From: Symbiodinium natans
Lineage: Eukaryota; Sar; Dinophyceae; Suessiales; Symbiodiniaceae
Assembly: GCA_905221605.1 (NCBI GenBank)
Contig: CAJNDS010001646.1
Location: 212,001 to 276,000, forward strand
Direction: 5' to 3'
DNA: 64,000 nt
The notes beneath the pieces were generated by a model. That model was not told the DNA's origin. It saw only the letters and a program-made list of their open reading frames with translations, and searched no databases. Positions within the stretch are counted from its first letter, which is position 1; the number at the start of each line of letters is the position of its first letter. Shown here piece after piece: positions 11,400 to 22,700 of the stretch. A program made the position numbers and the translations under genes.

Positions 11400-13148
11400 T
11401 GGCACACTGTCTCTATCTCTGCATAGTAGGCGATGAATGCCCCTCCCGGTCCATTCACATGCCCGGTCTCTAGTGCACACTTCCACACGGCTTGTGCCAA
11501 GTTCTGCCGAGAGGCTAACGTGAACTGCGGTACGCACATGGCGGTGACGATGGCAACTGCAGCGCAGAGACTGCTTGCACTGACCCTTGCAGATGTCATG
11601 GCTGGCAGCCACGATTCATGGGTTAGTGTTAGTCTGTTGCAGACGAGGGGCTCGAGACCAGGCTCACGCGCATGACCCGATTCGCGCATGAGCCAGCCTT
11701 TACGCGATCGCCAAAGCTCTTGAAGTCTTGAACTGAGTAGAAGATGGCCATCATGATGATGGGCATGCCTGATGAAAGAAGAGATCACTAGTGCCACTAG
11801 GGGCGACTGGGGGTCCCTTCAACCTTGAAGCCTCAACCGCCTCAACCGCCTCAACCGCCTCAACTTAACCGCCTGAAAGCGTGTGCGATCTGGTCAATGC
11901 CAAGCTGCTCAAGACGATGTTTACGAGCACGAGGCTGGAGACCAGCGCTGGCACCCAAAGGCTCTTTTCGCCGGTCCACTCCCACACCTTCTGGTCAGAG
12001 AAGGCTTCGTTGAAGTTAGCCGGCGAGTAGGTCATGGACTGCACAATGTCCTGGCTGATGAAGGTGCCGTAGCCGTAGTAGCCACAGAGCATCACGGTCA
12101 AATAGAGGCTGCCGCAGGTGGCGATGGCTGCAAACATGGCGCGCGGAAACTGCTCCGGCTGCTTCATGTCCTGCTTAAGTCGTCTGAACCTCTGCTGCAT
12201 TCCCACTCCCAAATCCCAAACCCCCAAATCCCGCCCCCCAATACTCCCCCCAATACTCCCCCCTCAAGTGGTCCTGCAGGATGGCAGGGACCATGGGCTG
12301 GTAGGTGACTGCACCGATGCAAGTCGCCAGGACGATCCCCAGGGACATCCAGGACTCCTTCTCACAGAGAAGCTTTCTGAAAGTTTTATGGGGCACCCTT
12401 TTTTTGGGAGGGGGGGAGGGGCTTTGCTTTGTGAGAGGAGCGCCTCCGGCCAGGCCGAGTGCAGGTCTCGGCGCTGCTCCTGGTCCCAGGCCTGCCAGTG
12501 GTGGGCATCGAGGATGGACTTGCCGATGATGACGGCCGCCAGCCCACAGGCTGCTAAGAAGCCCAGAGGAACCAACCTCGAGAGGCTGGAGAGGTCTCTG
12601 GTGAGTGCAAGGCACACGAAGACGGGATAGAGGATCGGGATCCAGAAGCGTTTGTCCAAGGCTTGATGGCTGATGTTCTCAAGCTGCATGCCAATCAGGA
12701 CCGCGTAAGCTGAGTAGACGCCGAAAAGAAAGATGTTGGTGACCACAGCTGTGAGGATTTGACCCACGGGGCCCCATGCCTCCCGGCCCAAATCTTCGTA
12801 GGTGGACATGGGGATTCTCCCTTGGCTTGCCTGGCTTGCCATGAAGGCCTTCCACATGTAGAGGCCGCTTTCCATGGAGCAGACGACGACCAGTAGAAGG
12901 ATCAAGGAGCTCATCAACCAACCACCCCGAAGCGGTAGTTGAGGTAAGGCCATAATCCCCGCTCCGATCACGACCGTCACCAGGTTCACGTACGTCTTGA
13001 ATGTGCTCAGCTTTCCCTTCTTCCCCTGTCCCATCGGCTCCGTGGGCTCTGTGTTCTGGTCTTTGCTCAGGGACGGTGAGCTTTGAGGGCTTCCAGCCTC
13101 AACTCCAGCAAAATTTGGAACTATGGAGACAATCTCGTCCATGGCCAT
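11400..13148 (-). CDS. Amino acid transporter, AAAP/SLC36-like, multi-exon, 3' end unresolved
   Basis: The minus-strand exons encode a multi-pass carrier of the amino acid/auxin permease superfamily. The N-terminal exon (to about 12425) has a cytosolic tail with KLSTFKTYVNLV followed by the family's first helix VVIGAGIMALPQ, then helices 2-5 (MSSLILLLVVVCSMESGLYM; LTAVVTNIFLFGVYSAYAVL; WIPILYPVFVCLAL; LGFLAACGLAAVIIG). Exon 2 (about 12360-12262) adds LGIVLATCIGAVTYQPMVP, exon 3 (about 12204-11906) FAAIATCGSLYLTVMLCGYY and VSSLVLVNIVLSS, exon 4 (11768-11694) MPIIMMAIFYSVQDFKSFG, and exon 5 (from 11601) ARVSASSLCAAVAIVTAMC then VPQF, which fits helix 9. Members usually have 11 helices; the last two were not located. 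The start at 13148 (MAMDEIVS) is preferred over 13256 because these carriers have short N-tails. Family assignment is good; the substrate is unknown. Confidence 0.8.
11602..11693 (-). other. Intron of the amino acid transporter, GC-AG
   Basis: Donor GCTCATGC after ...AAGGCTG and acceptor CCAG before CCATGAC join VKA to AMTSARVSA in frame. This is a frame-based inference with no inverted repeat seen. Confidence 0.45.
11769..11905 (-). mobile_element. Introner-type intron, GC-AG, containing a 10-bp repeat
   Basis: Minus-strand donor GCTTGGC and acceptor CATCAG, with GC repeated at the exon start (GCATGCCC). Removal joins VNIVLSS to MPIIMMAIF in frame. The interior contains a (CCTCAACCGC)n tandem repeat at 11829-11870 on the plus strand. 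Confidence 0.7.
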
Positions 13149-13259
13149 ATTGGTGCAAAGTGGAGCAGCTTGATGCTTGAGGGGGGAAGCTGGTGCAACA
13201 CACCGATGCAGCTTGAGCAAGCACGCAGAAGAGGCAGCAGGCGAGCGCAACAACACAAC

Positions 13260-14550
13260 GTTCTGACCAAAAGTGGCAGGGGGTTGCTCTTTGAGGTTGA
13301 CAGCTGCTAATTACAGCCTTTCGGTCGAATAAGCAACGCGTTCGAGCACTGGGTACGTGAGACTCCGTTGGTGACAATTGCCTAGTCTCGACATTGCTTG
13401 ATCCTATGCTGCAGGTCCCTGATTTGCGTTCTGTTTTCTGATTCCACCGAGGGGCTCAGGACTTCAGGACTCAGGGCAGTAGGTCTCAGTAGGTCAGTGG
13501 CTAGGACTCATGGTTACAGAGCCACGGACTGGTGTTGGGCATTAGGGCTCCTGAACCTGTTTCGTCTCAGGGACTGGTCTTGCTTTGTTGCCTCGGACTG
13601 TGCAGAAGCGGTCGCGGGGCACATGCCTGTCTTCCTTTTTCGCGCCGAGGACAACAGCTTTTGCTACACAAGCGCTCTGAAACGGAGATGCGAGTAGGCC
13701 GAAATGCTGAGCAGCCAATTCCAAAGGCACAGCTGTCTTCAGCGCAGCTAGACCACTGCAGCACACAACCCTAAAAGATTCCCAAAAGCCCCACACATCA
13801 AACCATCGGAATCAGAAGTCGCCCCAGAGCCTGTCGGGCTTCTTTCGGTTTCCGGAGGTCAGCGCAGCAGGGGATCAGACCACAGCGTCACGGGACCTCC
13901 TTCCAGAGCGGATGATTCCGACACGCTGCTTGTGCTTTTACTTCCCCGAATGTTCAGTCTCGTGGATGTGATCTACTAGTAATGGTAGTAGAAGTACTGT
14001 GCAATCATGTATAGTAGGAACAGTGATATCAGTCATCCTTTTTCGGTTATCGTGATAGCAATAGTACGTGTAATCGTACTCAGAACAGCAATAGCAATAT
14101 GAACTGTACTGACCATAGCAGCAATAAGAACCGTTACAGTGCGAATCAATCCTCATCGCAACCAGAGCAGTCTTATCATGAGGAAGGACCATGCCAATAT
14201 TCGTATGGCGATGAAAGGTAAATGCCATACTAACAAGCTCCATGCAGGGCACGATGGAAATCATACTGACATGAGGATGGCGAAAGAGTCTGTGCTCTTC
14301 TGGGGTGGCTGTGAGGCAGGCAAGCCCCTTTTCCTGGTGCGTTCGTGCGATCTGGTTTAAAACAGAACAACCAGCCTCGTTGTTGGGGCATCCGGGCATT
14401 CCCGTGTGCAGCCCATTCGGCTGCTCACGAGAAAGACGGAAAGACAGGTCAGTTGGATCGGCAAGTGACAGGTGCAGCTGCTGCAATTCAACGTCAACCT
14501 GCACTCAAAGACTATATAGCAGCACAGAGCGGACAGAGGTTTTCTCTGTC
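13260..14550. other. No gene assigned
   Basis: Intergenic or intronic DNA between the transporter and the next minus-strand gene. 13975-14130 is a degenerate AGTAGT/CAATAG-rich tract. No reliable exon seen. Confidence 0.4.
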
Positions 14551-16478
14551 TCATACAAGGCCGTAGTCATGCATGGAGGACTCCTTGTACTTGTCTAAGC
14601 CAATTTTCTTGAGGGGCCTGGAAATCCCATCTGCTGATTTCACCTCCTGGTACTTGGCGTTGGCGATCTGCAATGCCTCTTCGTGGCTCTTTCCCTCCAT
14701 GCGGTGGTGCGAATAGCGAACTTCATGTGCGAAGACAGGGATCCATTCGTCGAAGAACCTGGGTTGGAACTTCATCGTTTTTGCAGCCAAACAAAACAAA
14801 GGAAGGCAGCCGACTTGCAGTTCCCCCTTCTAACTGCCAACGCCGAGGAGCTTGTCAATAGAGCCTGGGCCAGTCATGCTGGTACGCTTCGAGGTCAAAG
14901 GGGACTTGGACCCCACCAGCCACATGGGATGCTCTCCGCCATCGGCTTTGTCGAGTTGCGACGGTTCACCTGTAGATGGGTGAGCCTCCACCCAGCCAGT
15001 GAAATGGTGGTAGGGGTTGTTGTACCACAACATGACGCGATAGACGGGGACTTTGCAGCAATTCGAAGCCACGTGCTGTTCCATCGAATTCCCGTCGTTT
15101 CGGTTTGCATGCGTGGTGTGCACCATCAACATGCAGCTCTTCAGCCCACTTCCCCCTTGCTGCATACCCATGGCATAGCGCCGCCCAGGCGGCGGGTACG
15201 GGTAGTGCGGGACGAAGTGCCAGAGATCCACCTTCTGGGCACGGCCCGGGTAGTGCTTGCCCCGGGAGATGATCTCCCTGCTGATCTTCGAGCTGCGTGT
15301 CGGGTCTTGCTCGTTGATGTCCGCGCAAGTGGTGCTGATTTGGTTCACAAAGCGATGGTCCAAGTCATCCAGCCATGGATTGCAGTTGATGTAGTACTTG
15401 TACCATGGCATGATGAGCCACATTGTGGAAAGGATCCACATGACCTCGAGCATGCCCTGTCGGCAGGTCTGGCCCATGACCGACACGTAGATGTCAGGAA
15501 GGTGCAAGATGATCCAGGGGCCGTTTCGGTAAGGATCAATCGCCCTCATGCTCCGCCACACCGCGCCGAAGCGGCAACTGCAAATGCAGAAGGTGATGCC
15601 GAAGATCCAATAGAAGACCTGCGTTCTCAGAGAAAGTACGCCAAGTCATTCTTCGGGTGTCTCCTACCTTATAAACGCCCACCAAACCAAACAACTCTCA
15701 ACAACAAATACCCCCAAAAATATTGGGGCAAGAAGCGTAGTCCAACATCAGCGACACAAGGGCCAGGATTCCAGCAGGCAGGTAAAGGACGAAGACCAGC
15801 ATGAAGGACACCCAGAACATGGCGGTGCGCTCAAAGGAATCTGTTCCAGCCTTCACACATGCCACGTAGGATCTCACCACGACCATTGCAGGAAACTGGA
15901 GCAGGAGCATCGGCAAGAAGAGCACCTTGAGGACCGAGTGAACCCAAACATTGGGGTACACAAGCCTTATAGACTACTATACAAATTCCCATCAAGGTCA
16001 TATGACCCAGGAACTATAACTCCTACTGAGGTCATATGACCCCTGAGCCCTTCTAGGGCTCATTTCTCGTCCCCCCAAGGCACAAGCATCTTGGGAAGCA
16101 TCCAAAGAGCGGTGGTGATCATGGCGTAGCGAGCAGCGCATGCTGCCAAGCCCGACTCGTCAGTCCTTGGGGCGCCGAGAAAGGAACCCTCAAAGGGTTT
16201 CGAGGTTCAGAATACCTTGAAACGGATATGACCCCAATTTTAGGGTTCATTTGGCTTTCAAGGGTCGTCCATGCCTGATCCTTGCTTGTGTCTGAGCCGT
16301 CCGATTCCTGGAGTGACACGCCGCCCGCTTTCTTGATGGCGCGGATGTGGGCCATGCATCGTGCCGACTCGCCATTCAAACGCATGCGCGTCGCCTCATC
16401 TACGGTAACCTTCTCCCACTGCCGCTCCTCCACAGACACCTCCGCCATAGCTTGGACTGAGGACCCCCCAGTTCCCAT
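14551..16478 (-). CDS. Multi-pass membrane protein of unknown function, five exons
   Basis: Exons on the minus strand: about 16478-16267, 16165-16084, 15925-15737, 15618-14842 and 14769-14551 (stop). The protein starts with a soluble part (VSVEERQWEKVTVDEATRM, AHIRAIKKAGGVSLQE) and then has hydrophobic spans: AMITTALWMLPKML-VLFLPMLLLQFPAMVVV, FWVSFMLVFVLYLPAGILAL, VFYWIFGITFCICSCRF and MLEVMWILSTMWLIMPWY. A large Cys/His/Tyr-rich luminal or cytosolic domain follows (KVDLWHFVPHYPYPPPGRRY, YNNPYHHFTGWVEAHPS), with a charged tail ending SSMHDYGLV. Four introns are placed by frame: GA-AG, GT-AG, GC-AG and GT-AG. The first two are introners with direct repeats. I do not recognise the family; it looks conserved and intact. 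The N-terminal exon may start further upstream. Confidence 0.75.
15926..16083 (-). mobile_element. Introner, family A, with exact 4-bp direct repeat
   Basis: Plus-strand ends are CTTGAGGACCGAGTGAACCC and GGGCTCATTTCTCGTCCCCC then CAAG. GCAC (GTGC on the gene strand) flanks it at 15922-15925 and 16080-16083. On the gene strand the upstream GTGC is the GT donor and CTCAAG is the acceptor. Splicing gives ...LPKML-VLFLPML in frame. Two internal 'GGTCATATGACCC' copies lie inside. Confidence 0.88.
16166..16266 (-). mobile_element. Introner, family A, GA-AG intron
   Basis: Plus-strand ends are CTTGGGGCGCCGAGAAAGGA and GGGTTCATTTGGCTTTCAAG. On the gene strand the flanks are GACC and GACT, so the donor is GA and the acceptor is CCCCAAG. 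Removal joins KDQAWT to TDESGLAACAARYAM in frame. Read straight through, the element also happens to lack stops, so an automated model could treat it as coding. Confidence 0.85.
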
Positions 16479-16479
16479 C

Positions 16480-18360
16480 CTTGAGAATCTGAGAAGCTTC
16501 CATCACATGGGTTCGGTTTGAGGCAACACTCACTTCTACAGAAGGGCATGTTGCCGTTGGGTTAAAGGAGTTTCTTAGACATCACAACTGCAAGCTCACA
16601 GAGCTGGCAACCTCCAGCTGGGATGGTCCGAAGGAGATCTTAACGAACCGCACCAAGCGCACACAGCAGCCAAGAGGTGCGCCTCCTCGTCCCCTCAACC
16701 CTGCATTTTTTTCCTTCCCTCCGAGGAACAGACCCTCTTAAACCATCCTTTTAAGACAACGATGGCGATTTGGGGTCTAGGACCTTGGGATGTTTTCCAT
16801 CCCTGGAGGCCAAAATCCCCAACAGCCCATATTATGGCTCCCCATCTGCATCCCTGCCTTGGAGATCGCAGGGATGCACTTTGTCCCATGGACCTCGTTC
16901 GGGGCTTCGGACTTTTCAGGATCCTAGAGAAAGAGACCCCAACATACCCCAATCATCCCAGCTACAGACCGGGGGCCTTTTATATTAGGGGGAAGGGATC
17001 AACGCTGCAGTGACGTCTGGCATCTGTGGGCGAGGAGCGTAAGGGCCGCTGTGGCATTTGCCGGCATCAGCGACACGCTCGCGCCATGTCAGAGGGGATT
17101 GCAAGGCTTGCTCGAGGCTCTCAAAAAAATTGCGAGTACATGTTGTCAGGCGATGCACATCTGTCTTCGCGTGCTGCAAGGCCCACTTGATTCAGAAAGA
17201 AACAAACGTGGACAAACGGAGCTTTGAAAATGCTTACAATAGGCTTTTTATGAGTTAAGTCATGACCTGGTCCTGCAGAGTAGTTTTGAGCCAGGGGGGC
17301 CCACGGTTAGATGAGATGACATTGTCGATTGACAATACTGGTAAACAATATGTATGTATATATATATATATCTATATAAGAGTATAGTGTATTGGTAAGA
17401 AGAATACTGTATCTCAGTAAGAGTTATAGAAGTATTCATAAGAATACCAACGATAATCATGACCTTGACAAGTCGGTTGTGGCATGTCGTATTACCATTA
17501 TCAGCAGAAGCTTCGGGCCGTGCGAGTTTTGGTCCACCGCCCGGGCTCACTGCAGCATGGCAACCGCTGCGTCCCGGGCCGAGTCCGGTCGAACACCTTT
17601 ATTCCGTGTGACTCACCCTAAACCCTGAACCCTACACCCTCCTGTGACTCACCATCCTAGTCGACGAGGCCGGCATGGACTAAGCTTGGGCTGCAAGCCA
17701 AGCAACGAGCCCCAAAACTTCGTGGAAAACAAGTGTGTGCGCACGCCCCCCTCCTCCCCCCTCCCTCTCCCCCCCAAAAAAACAGCAAAAGAAACAAAAA
17801 CGCCACCCGAATTTCAAACAACTGCTACGTCTGCAGCATCATCTTTCACGGCAGGTCTGCGGCCGTTCTGAGAGACGGGCTTTGGCCTCACTATGTACAG
17901 CTGCTGGGCGTGCCTGGTGTGGAGAACACTTGCAGGCCGTACGAGTACGTCTTCGCCAGCGAGTCGAAGGGGGACTTCTTGACGCTTGCCTGCTACGACT
18001 TTAATCTCACAGAAATTAATTTAAAAACGATTCGAGTGCGTGCACAGCGCCAGGGTCTCTACGGTCAGAGGGTTTGAGCTAGCGGGGCTTCGGTTAAGCG
18101 TAGTTCCTACTTTCGTACCAATAATAACGAAAGCAAGAGCCGCATCAGCGTCTAGTTGATGCGCCCATGGTTCATCGAACACTTCAAGTCTTTGAACATC
18201 CCAATTTTGAACATGCCAAGCTTTCTCGACCCTTTGGCCACCTCCTTTTTCGCTACACAAAGCAGTTTCAACAGCTGACCTTTCCCTTTTGGGCATAGCG
18301 CCTTCGCTGTAGGGACTGCATGTTGAAATGCAAGACATTTCGCCCTTATCATCATCCTAA
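16480..18360. other. No gene assigned
   Basis: Mixed open frames and no convincing domain. It contains a TATATA/ATATAG tract (17347-17380), a CCCCTCC/poly-A tract near 17745-17790 and CCCTAAACCCTGAACCCT at 17616. 16985-17180 has weak coding character on either strand. Confidence 0.4.
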
Positions 18361-18419
18361 GCCCTTGAAGTCCCTTGATACCCCGCGGTCTTCCGCCTCA
18401 GGAGAAGGTATTTTCAGGT

Positions 18420-19240
18420 GACATCCACCGCATCACGAGAAGCTGCAGCGATCATGATGAGCACGGTGAGGGTTGGGATGACCCATGGCTGGTCCTGTTA
18501 GACTCTAGGTGCCATTGCAGGGGGGCGTGCTTTTTAGGCATGTGGAAGTATCACCCGAGCTTGCATGCTCTATGCTGCGAACCTTCGTCGCCAGAAGCAG
18601 GGAATGCCCCTGAATATGCGTATTTTGCAACGTAGGGGTACCCCTTTTGATAGACCAAATTGAATAGAATCCCGTTGAAAGGACACCCAAAAAGGGTACC
18701 CCCATGCTTCAGGTGAAACTTGTGCCCTGGTGAGTCCTTGAGGATGCCGAAGATCATGCCAGCAGTAGCCGACGCCACGAGCGAGAGTGGAGAGCTCCTG
18801 GCTTCTGTACCCTCACTGTGACCAGGGTTACACATTGGAATGGGCACCTGTCTGAACAACAAAAAACTGCTGTGGCGCAGCCTCACTGCAGTGTCCACGT
18901 CGTCGCTGGTGTCATGGGAGCTGCCAGCGCCATCAAACAGACTGACCATGAAGCCGAGAAGGCACCCGATCAGGAGGACCGTGATGGACCAGGCCACAAG
19001 AGCCCCGATGATGATAAAGGAACCTAGGATGGCCCCTGAAAGCCCGCTAAAAAACACCTGAGAATAGAAACCTCTTAAACCCATAGGGGGGCAGGGGGGG
19101 GGGGGGGGAGAAAAAAAGTCCCAAGGGCCTACCTAGGAACCAAGCACAGCGCCATGGTTGATGCAGAGGTCGCGAATGAGCCGAAGTGGGCCCATGGCTG
19201 AGCTCACTGCCTTCGGCAGCCCTACAAGCCCTACCCAGTA
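18420..19240 (-). CDS. Membrane protein fragment, several exons, unknown family
   Basis: Minus-strand exon candidates: about 19240-19145 (SSAMGPLRLIRDLCINHGAV), about 19045-18712 with two hydrophobic segments (GAILGSFIIIGALVAWSITV, LLIGCLLGFMVSLFDGAG) and SPLSLVASATAGMIFGILKD, and about 18500-18420 (WVIPTLTVLIMIAAASRDAV). An intron about 19130-19046 is marked by a C-rich tract and an acceptor TTCTCAG. Another carries an inverted-repeat core at 18633-18705. The glycine-rich helices and short loops suggest a small multi-pass membrane protein. Neither the start nor the end of the gene is fixed, and no family was recognised. Confidence 0.5.
18633..18705 (-). mobile_element. Inverted-repeat intron core with GGGTACCC ends
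   Basis: Plus strand: GTAGGGGTACCCCTTTT at the left and AAAAAGGGTACCCCCA at the right form inverted repeats around about 40 bp. Related GGGGTACCCTGATT cores occur at about 32310-32390 and 50930-51000, each in a probable intron of a different gene. Confidence 0.65.
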
Positions 19241-19360
19241 GGGTTTCGAGCAGTTCTCACTGGAGTCTTGTGCTGCTGGTGCAAAACCTTGCAACAAGTT
19301 GCTCTGGATGCTTCAGTCTCGGCTGTCTTCCCCGGGAACCGTTTTCTCTAATTGTGAACC

Positions 19361-19744
19361 ATGAATCGCTGGCTCTCCTGGATGCTGGTGTTCTATGCCA
19401 TGCTGTTCAGTTGTCCTGGATATGAACATGAAAAATATGACATGCCAGGGCACATGGATTCCTGCCTTGTGGAGATGTGTCTGCAGAAGGTTGCAGAGGC
19501 ATCCAACTATGCAGAGGCCCATAAAATTCTCAGCCCGGCTCCCAGAGCATTCAGGGCCCTCGGCTGGCATTCGGCACTGCAGCTAAGCATCCAATTCAAT
19601 CAAGAACTGACCGAGTGGCGCTCTTTTAACTGCGAGGGTGCCGGCCGCCGGAAGGTACACGAATTGGGTATGTGCGGCTCTATGGTGCACTACGCAAAAC
19701 AGACAAAACAAGTACAAGAGTTCCAGAGATTGGGTCTTAGCTGA
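19361..19744 (+). CDS. Possible small secreted protein, 127 aa, doubtful
   Basis: The plus-strand open frame begins MNRWLSWMLVFYAMLFSCPG, which reads as a signal peptide, then EHEKYDMPGHMDSCLVEMCL with several Cys, and stays open for 127 codons. It overlaps only the last few bases of the minus-strand fascin-like gene. It runs against the strand of every other gene in the region, and no relatives are recognised. It could also be a chance frame in the 3' flank of that gene. Confidence 0.3.
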   Translation: MNRWLSWMLVFYAMLFSCPGYEHEKYDMPGHMDSCLVEMCLQKVAEASNYAEAHKILSPAPRAFRALGWHSALQLSIQFNQELTEWRSFNCEGAGRRKVHELGMCGSMVHYAKQTKQVQEFQRLGLS

Positions 19745-22700
19745 ACTTCACTTCCGGGCTCTTGCCGACGGGCTCGCTCGCCTGGCCTCCAGATCCGACG
19801 ATGACGATGCGGAAACGCTCCTGATTCCAGTCGTGGGGGAAATCTTGCACGGACATGTGGCTGCTGGAATCGGCAGTGTGCGCTGTCATGCGAATGAAGC
19901 GGTTGTGCTCCGAGTTGTGCAAGCCGATGACTCCGTCGAAGAGGTCGCTGGCAGGTACCACGGTGAATGACTCCCACTTCCAGTTATGAGGGAAAGACTC
20001 ATGGTAGCCCCTCTTTGGGCTGACGCCCAGGTCCCCGCCACCCCTCATCGACACATACTGGTTGTGATGCGCGTTGTGCAGGGCAATCTGGCCATTCCCG
20101 GCATCCTTCACTGTGAACTTCTCCCAAGTCCAGCCCGAAACAGGGTAGTCACTGGCAGCTTTCGGAGGGGAGCGTCCCATGTCGGTAGGGTGCATGTTCA
20201 GGAACCGGTTGTGTACCTTGGGGACCAGATGAACCCTAAAAAATGGGGTCATCTTTACCCTCTATACTACTATACTTCCTATTAAGGTCATATGAACCAT
20301 AAAACTAGTATCATTCCTGTTAAGGTAATATGAACCATGAAACTACGATAATTCCTATTAAGGTAATATGAGCCTTAAACCCTGTTAGGGCTCATCTCGT
20401 CCCCAAGGTACTTGGCAGTGTAGGGCGACAACCGTGCCGGGCTCCAGGTATGGCTTCACGGGCAGCACATGGAAGCGCTCCCAGGCCCAGCCTATTCGTA
20501 CTGTTGGTTTTAATCCCTAAACCCTATAGACCCTAAACCCTACATTCCCCTATAGACCCTTTAAGGGAACTTGAAAACCCACAGTTAGCCTTGGGAGTGC
20601 CAGATGCCAGCCGGAGGATGGTGGCTGTAGCCGACGCCATCGTTGCGCATCTGAAGGAACCGGTTGTGGTCGTGCCAGAGGCCCACGTCCCCACCAAAGG
20701 CAGGCCACATTTCAAACTTCTCCATGCCCCATCCGGCAGGAAACCGATCTGGGTCCCTGTGAGGGCTGACACCACCCAGCTTCACGAAGCGGTTGTGCCT
20801 GCTGTTATGCAGTGCAATGTACTTATGATCCACGTGGACCACCGTGAAACGCTCATGGGTCCACCCATCAGGGAGCTCCATGGGCACCTCCCCGGTACGG
20901 TCCAGATGGTCACGTCGCATGGCCAGGAAGCGGCGGTGGTGCTTGTTGTAGAGGGCCACCGTGGTTCCAGGCACGAGCTTCCTAGACTAAATTTTGCATT
21001 TTTTGCTGCTTCTTGGGAATCAAAGTACCCAAAAATTAAAATGTTCCAAGTATCCCCAAGCTTCGGTGTTGCGTCCACAACCGTGAAGCGCTCCCACGTC
21101 CAACCATCTGGAATATGATCGACGGGCCCCTTCCAGCCAATCCCATTCCCGGACAGCTGCATCCACTTGTTTCCACGGGACTTGAGGCCGACCTCTCCAT
21201 TTCCGAGATCCACCACATTGAAGCGCTCTGCTCCCCATTCGTGGGCAGGCGGGAGGTCGTTCACGTTTCTGTGAGGGCTGACCCCACCTGCGCGACTTAA
21301 TTTTATATATGCATATATACGTGGTACCCCCTCCCCCAAAAAAAATACCACACTTCCCTATGCTTTGCCATGAGGTCTGGTCCTAATCCTGATGCATTGC
21401 CGTCATTCAAAGCTGCAAACTGAACACTTTAAAGTTACATACTCATATGTGGCTATCTTGTCCAGATTCGGACTTTTTTTTCCGGCTCCCCAAATCCAGA
21501 ATTCCAGTTTTTTCGGCCCCCCCAATTGCAGAACTCCAGATTTTTTCTGACCCCTAATTCCAGAAATCCAGGTTCTGGAATTCGGGAATTAGGGGTCTGA
21601 AAGAAACTGGAATTCTGCTATTAGGGGGTTCTGGGATTCGGAATTATACGTCTGAAACAATTGGAATGGTTTCTTTCTTAATGAACACGAAATAGCCCTT
21701 ACTTAAATGAACCAAACCCATGTACTAATGAAAGAATTGAAAGTAGCAAGTCAAACAAACTGCATGTTAATGTTACAAACGAAAGCAACTGCATGAAGCA
21801 ACTAATTTACTGAGCTGAGCACCGCTTAAATAAAAGTGCTTGAATACCTCAGCATTCGCAAGAAATACCATCTAACTGATGAAATGAGCACAAGTTGAAC
21901 TTACTACATTTTACATTCGGGCATAGCGTAACTTGATGCATGTGGTCTCAAAAAGAAGAAGTTAGTCCACATAGGGGCCATTACAATAAAGGTCGTGATT
22001 TAACTAGTTCAGTGGGCAACTGGCCCTTAGACATTAGGGCATAAGTGGAATTTAACAAATTAGGGGTTAATGGAGTCAAGTAGTGTAAATTGGTGCATGT
22101 ACGGTCTTAAAGAAAGTTAATCCACATAGGGGCCAGTTCAATAAAGGTCGAAAATTTAGTTACTTCAATGTGCAATTAGCCCTTAGACAAACTAGATGAA
22201 CTGAATTTTTTCTTATCAGGAAACCTCAGCATCATTGAAACTAATCGCACCACTTCAGTTATTCTTTAAAGGACAGGATTCTAGGTATTCAAGTCACTTA
22301 ATTCTTTTAGCTAAGGGCCCAGTGATTTTTTTCAGCTGATCATAAGCCTTACTAAAATGAATTACATGAATGGAATAATGGAAAATACGTAGACTAAACA
22401 AGTTGATTCAGCAATTCATCCAAGTATTTGGAAGCATGATTCAATTAGTTGAGTTAAACGGTAATTAAATACGAGAGGTTTAAGAAAAGGATTGGAATCT
22501 ACTTAATTTAGATCACGGAATTTCTTTTACTCGCACGTGAATGCAACTATTTCAGTTAATTAAGTTGCGGTCCTTCAACAAGTACTTCTAAACATTTTCA
22601 TTGACCCTCCACTCCCTCCACGCTGAAAACAACAAACGTTGCGCATGAGTGGCCTAGTAGCTGTCCTTTATTCTTTGCGTATCAGCTCATGATGCATCTG

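Noticed and set aside
11381-11599. Small secreted protein with signal peptide (MTSARVSASSLCAAVAIV...)
   Set aside because: The hydrophobic segment ending in VPQF fits transmembrane helix 9 of the adjacent amino acid transporter and splices in frame to exon 4, so it is part of that gene.
14683-15804. Plus-strand 373-codon frame
   Set aside because: Antisense of the multi-pass membrane protein. The minus strand has membrane helices and four frame-consistent introns.
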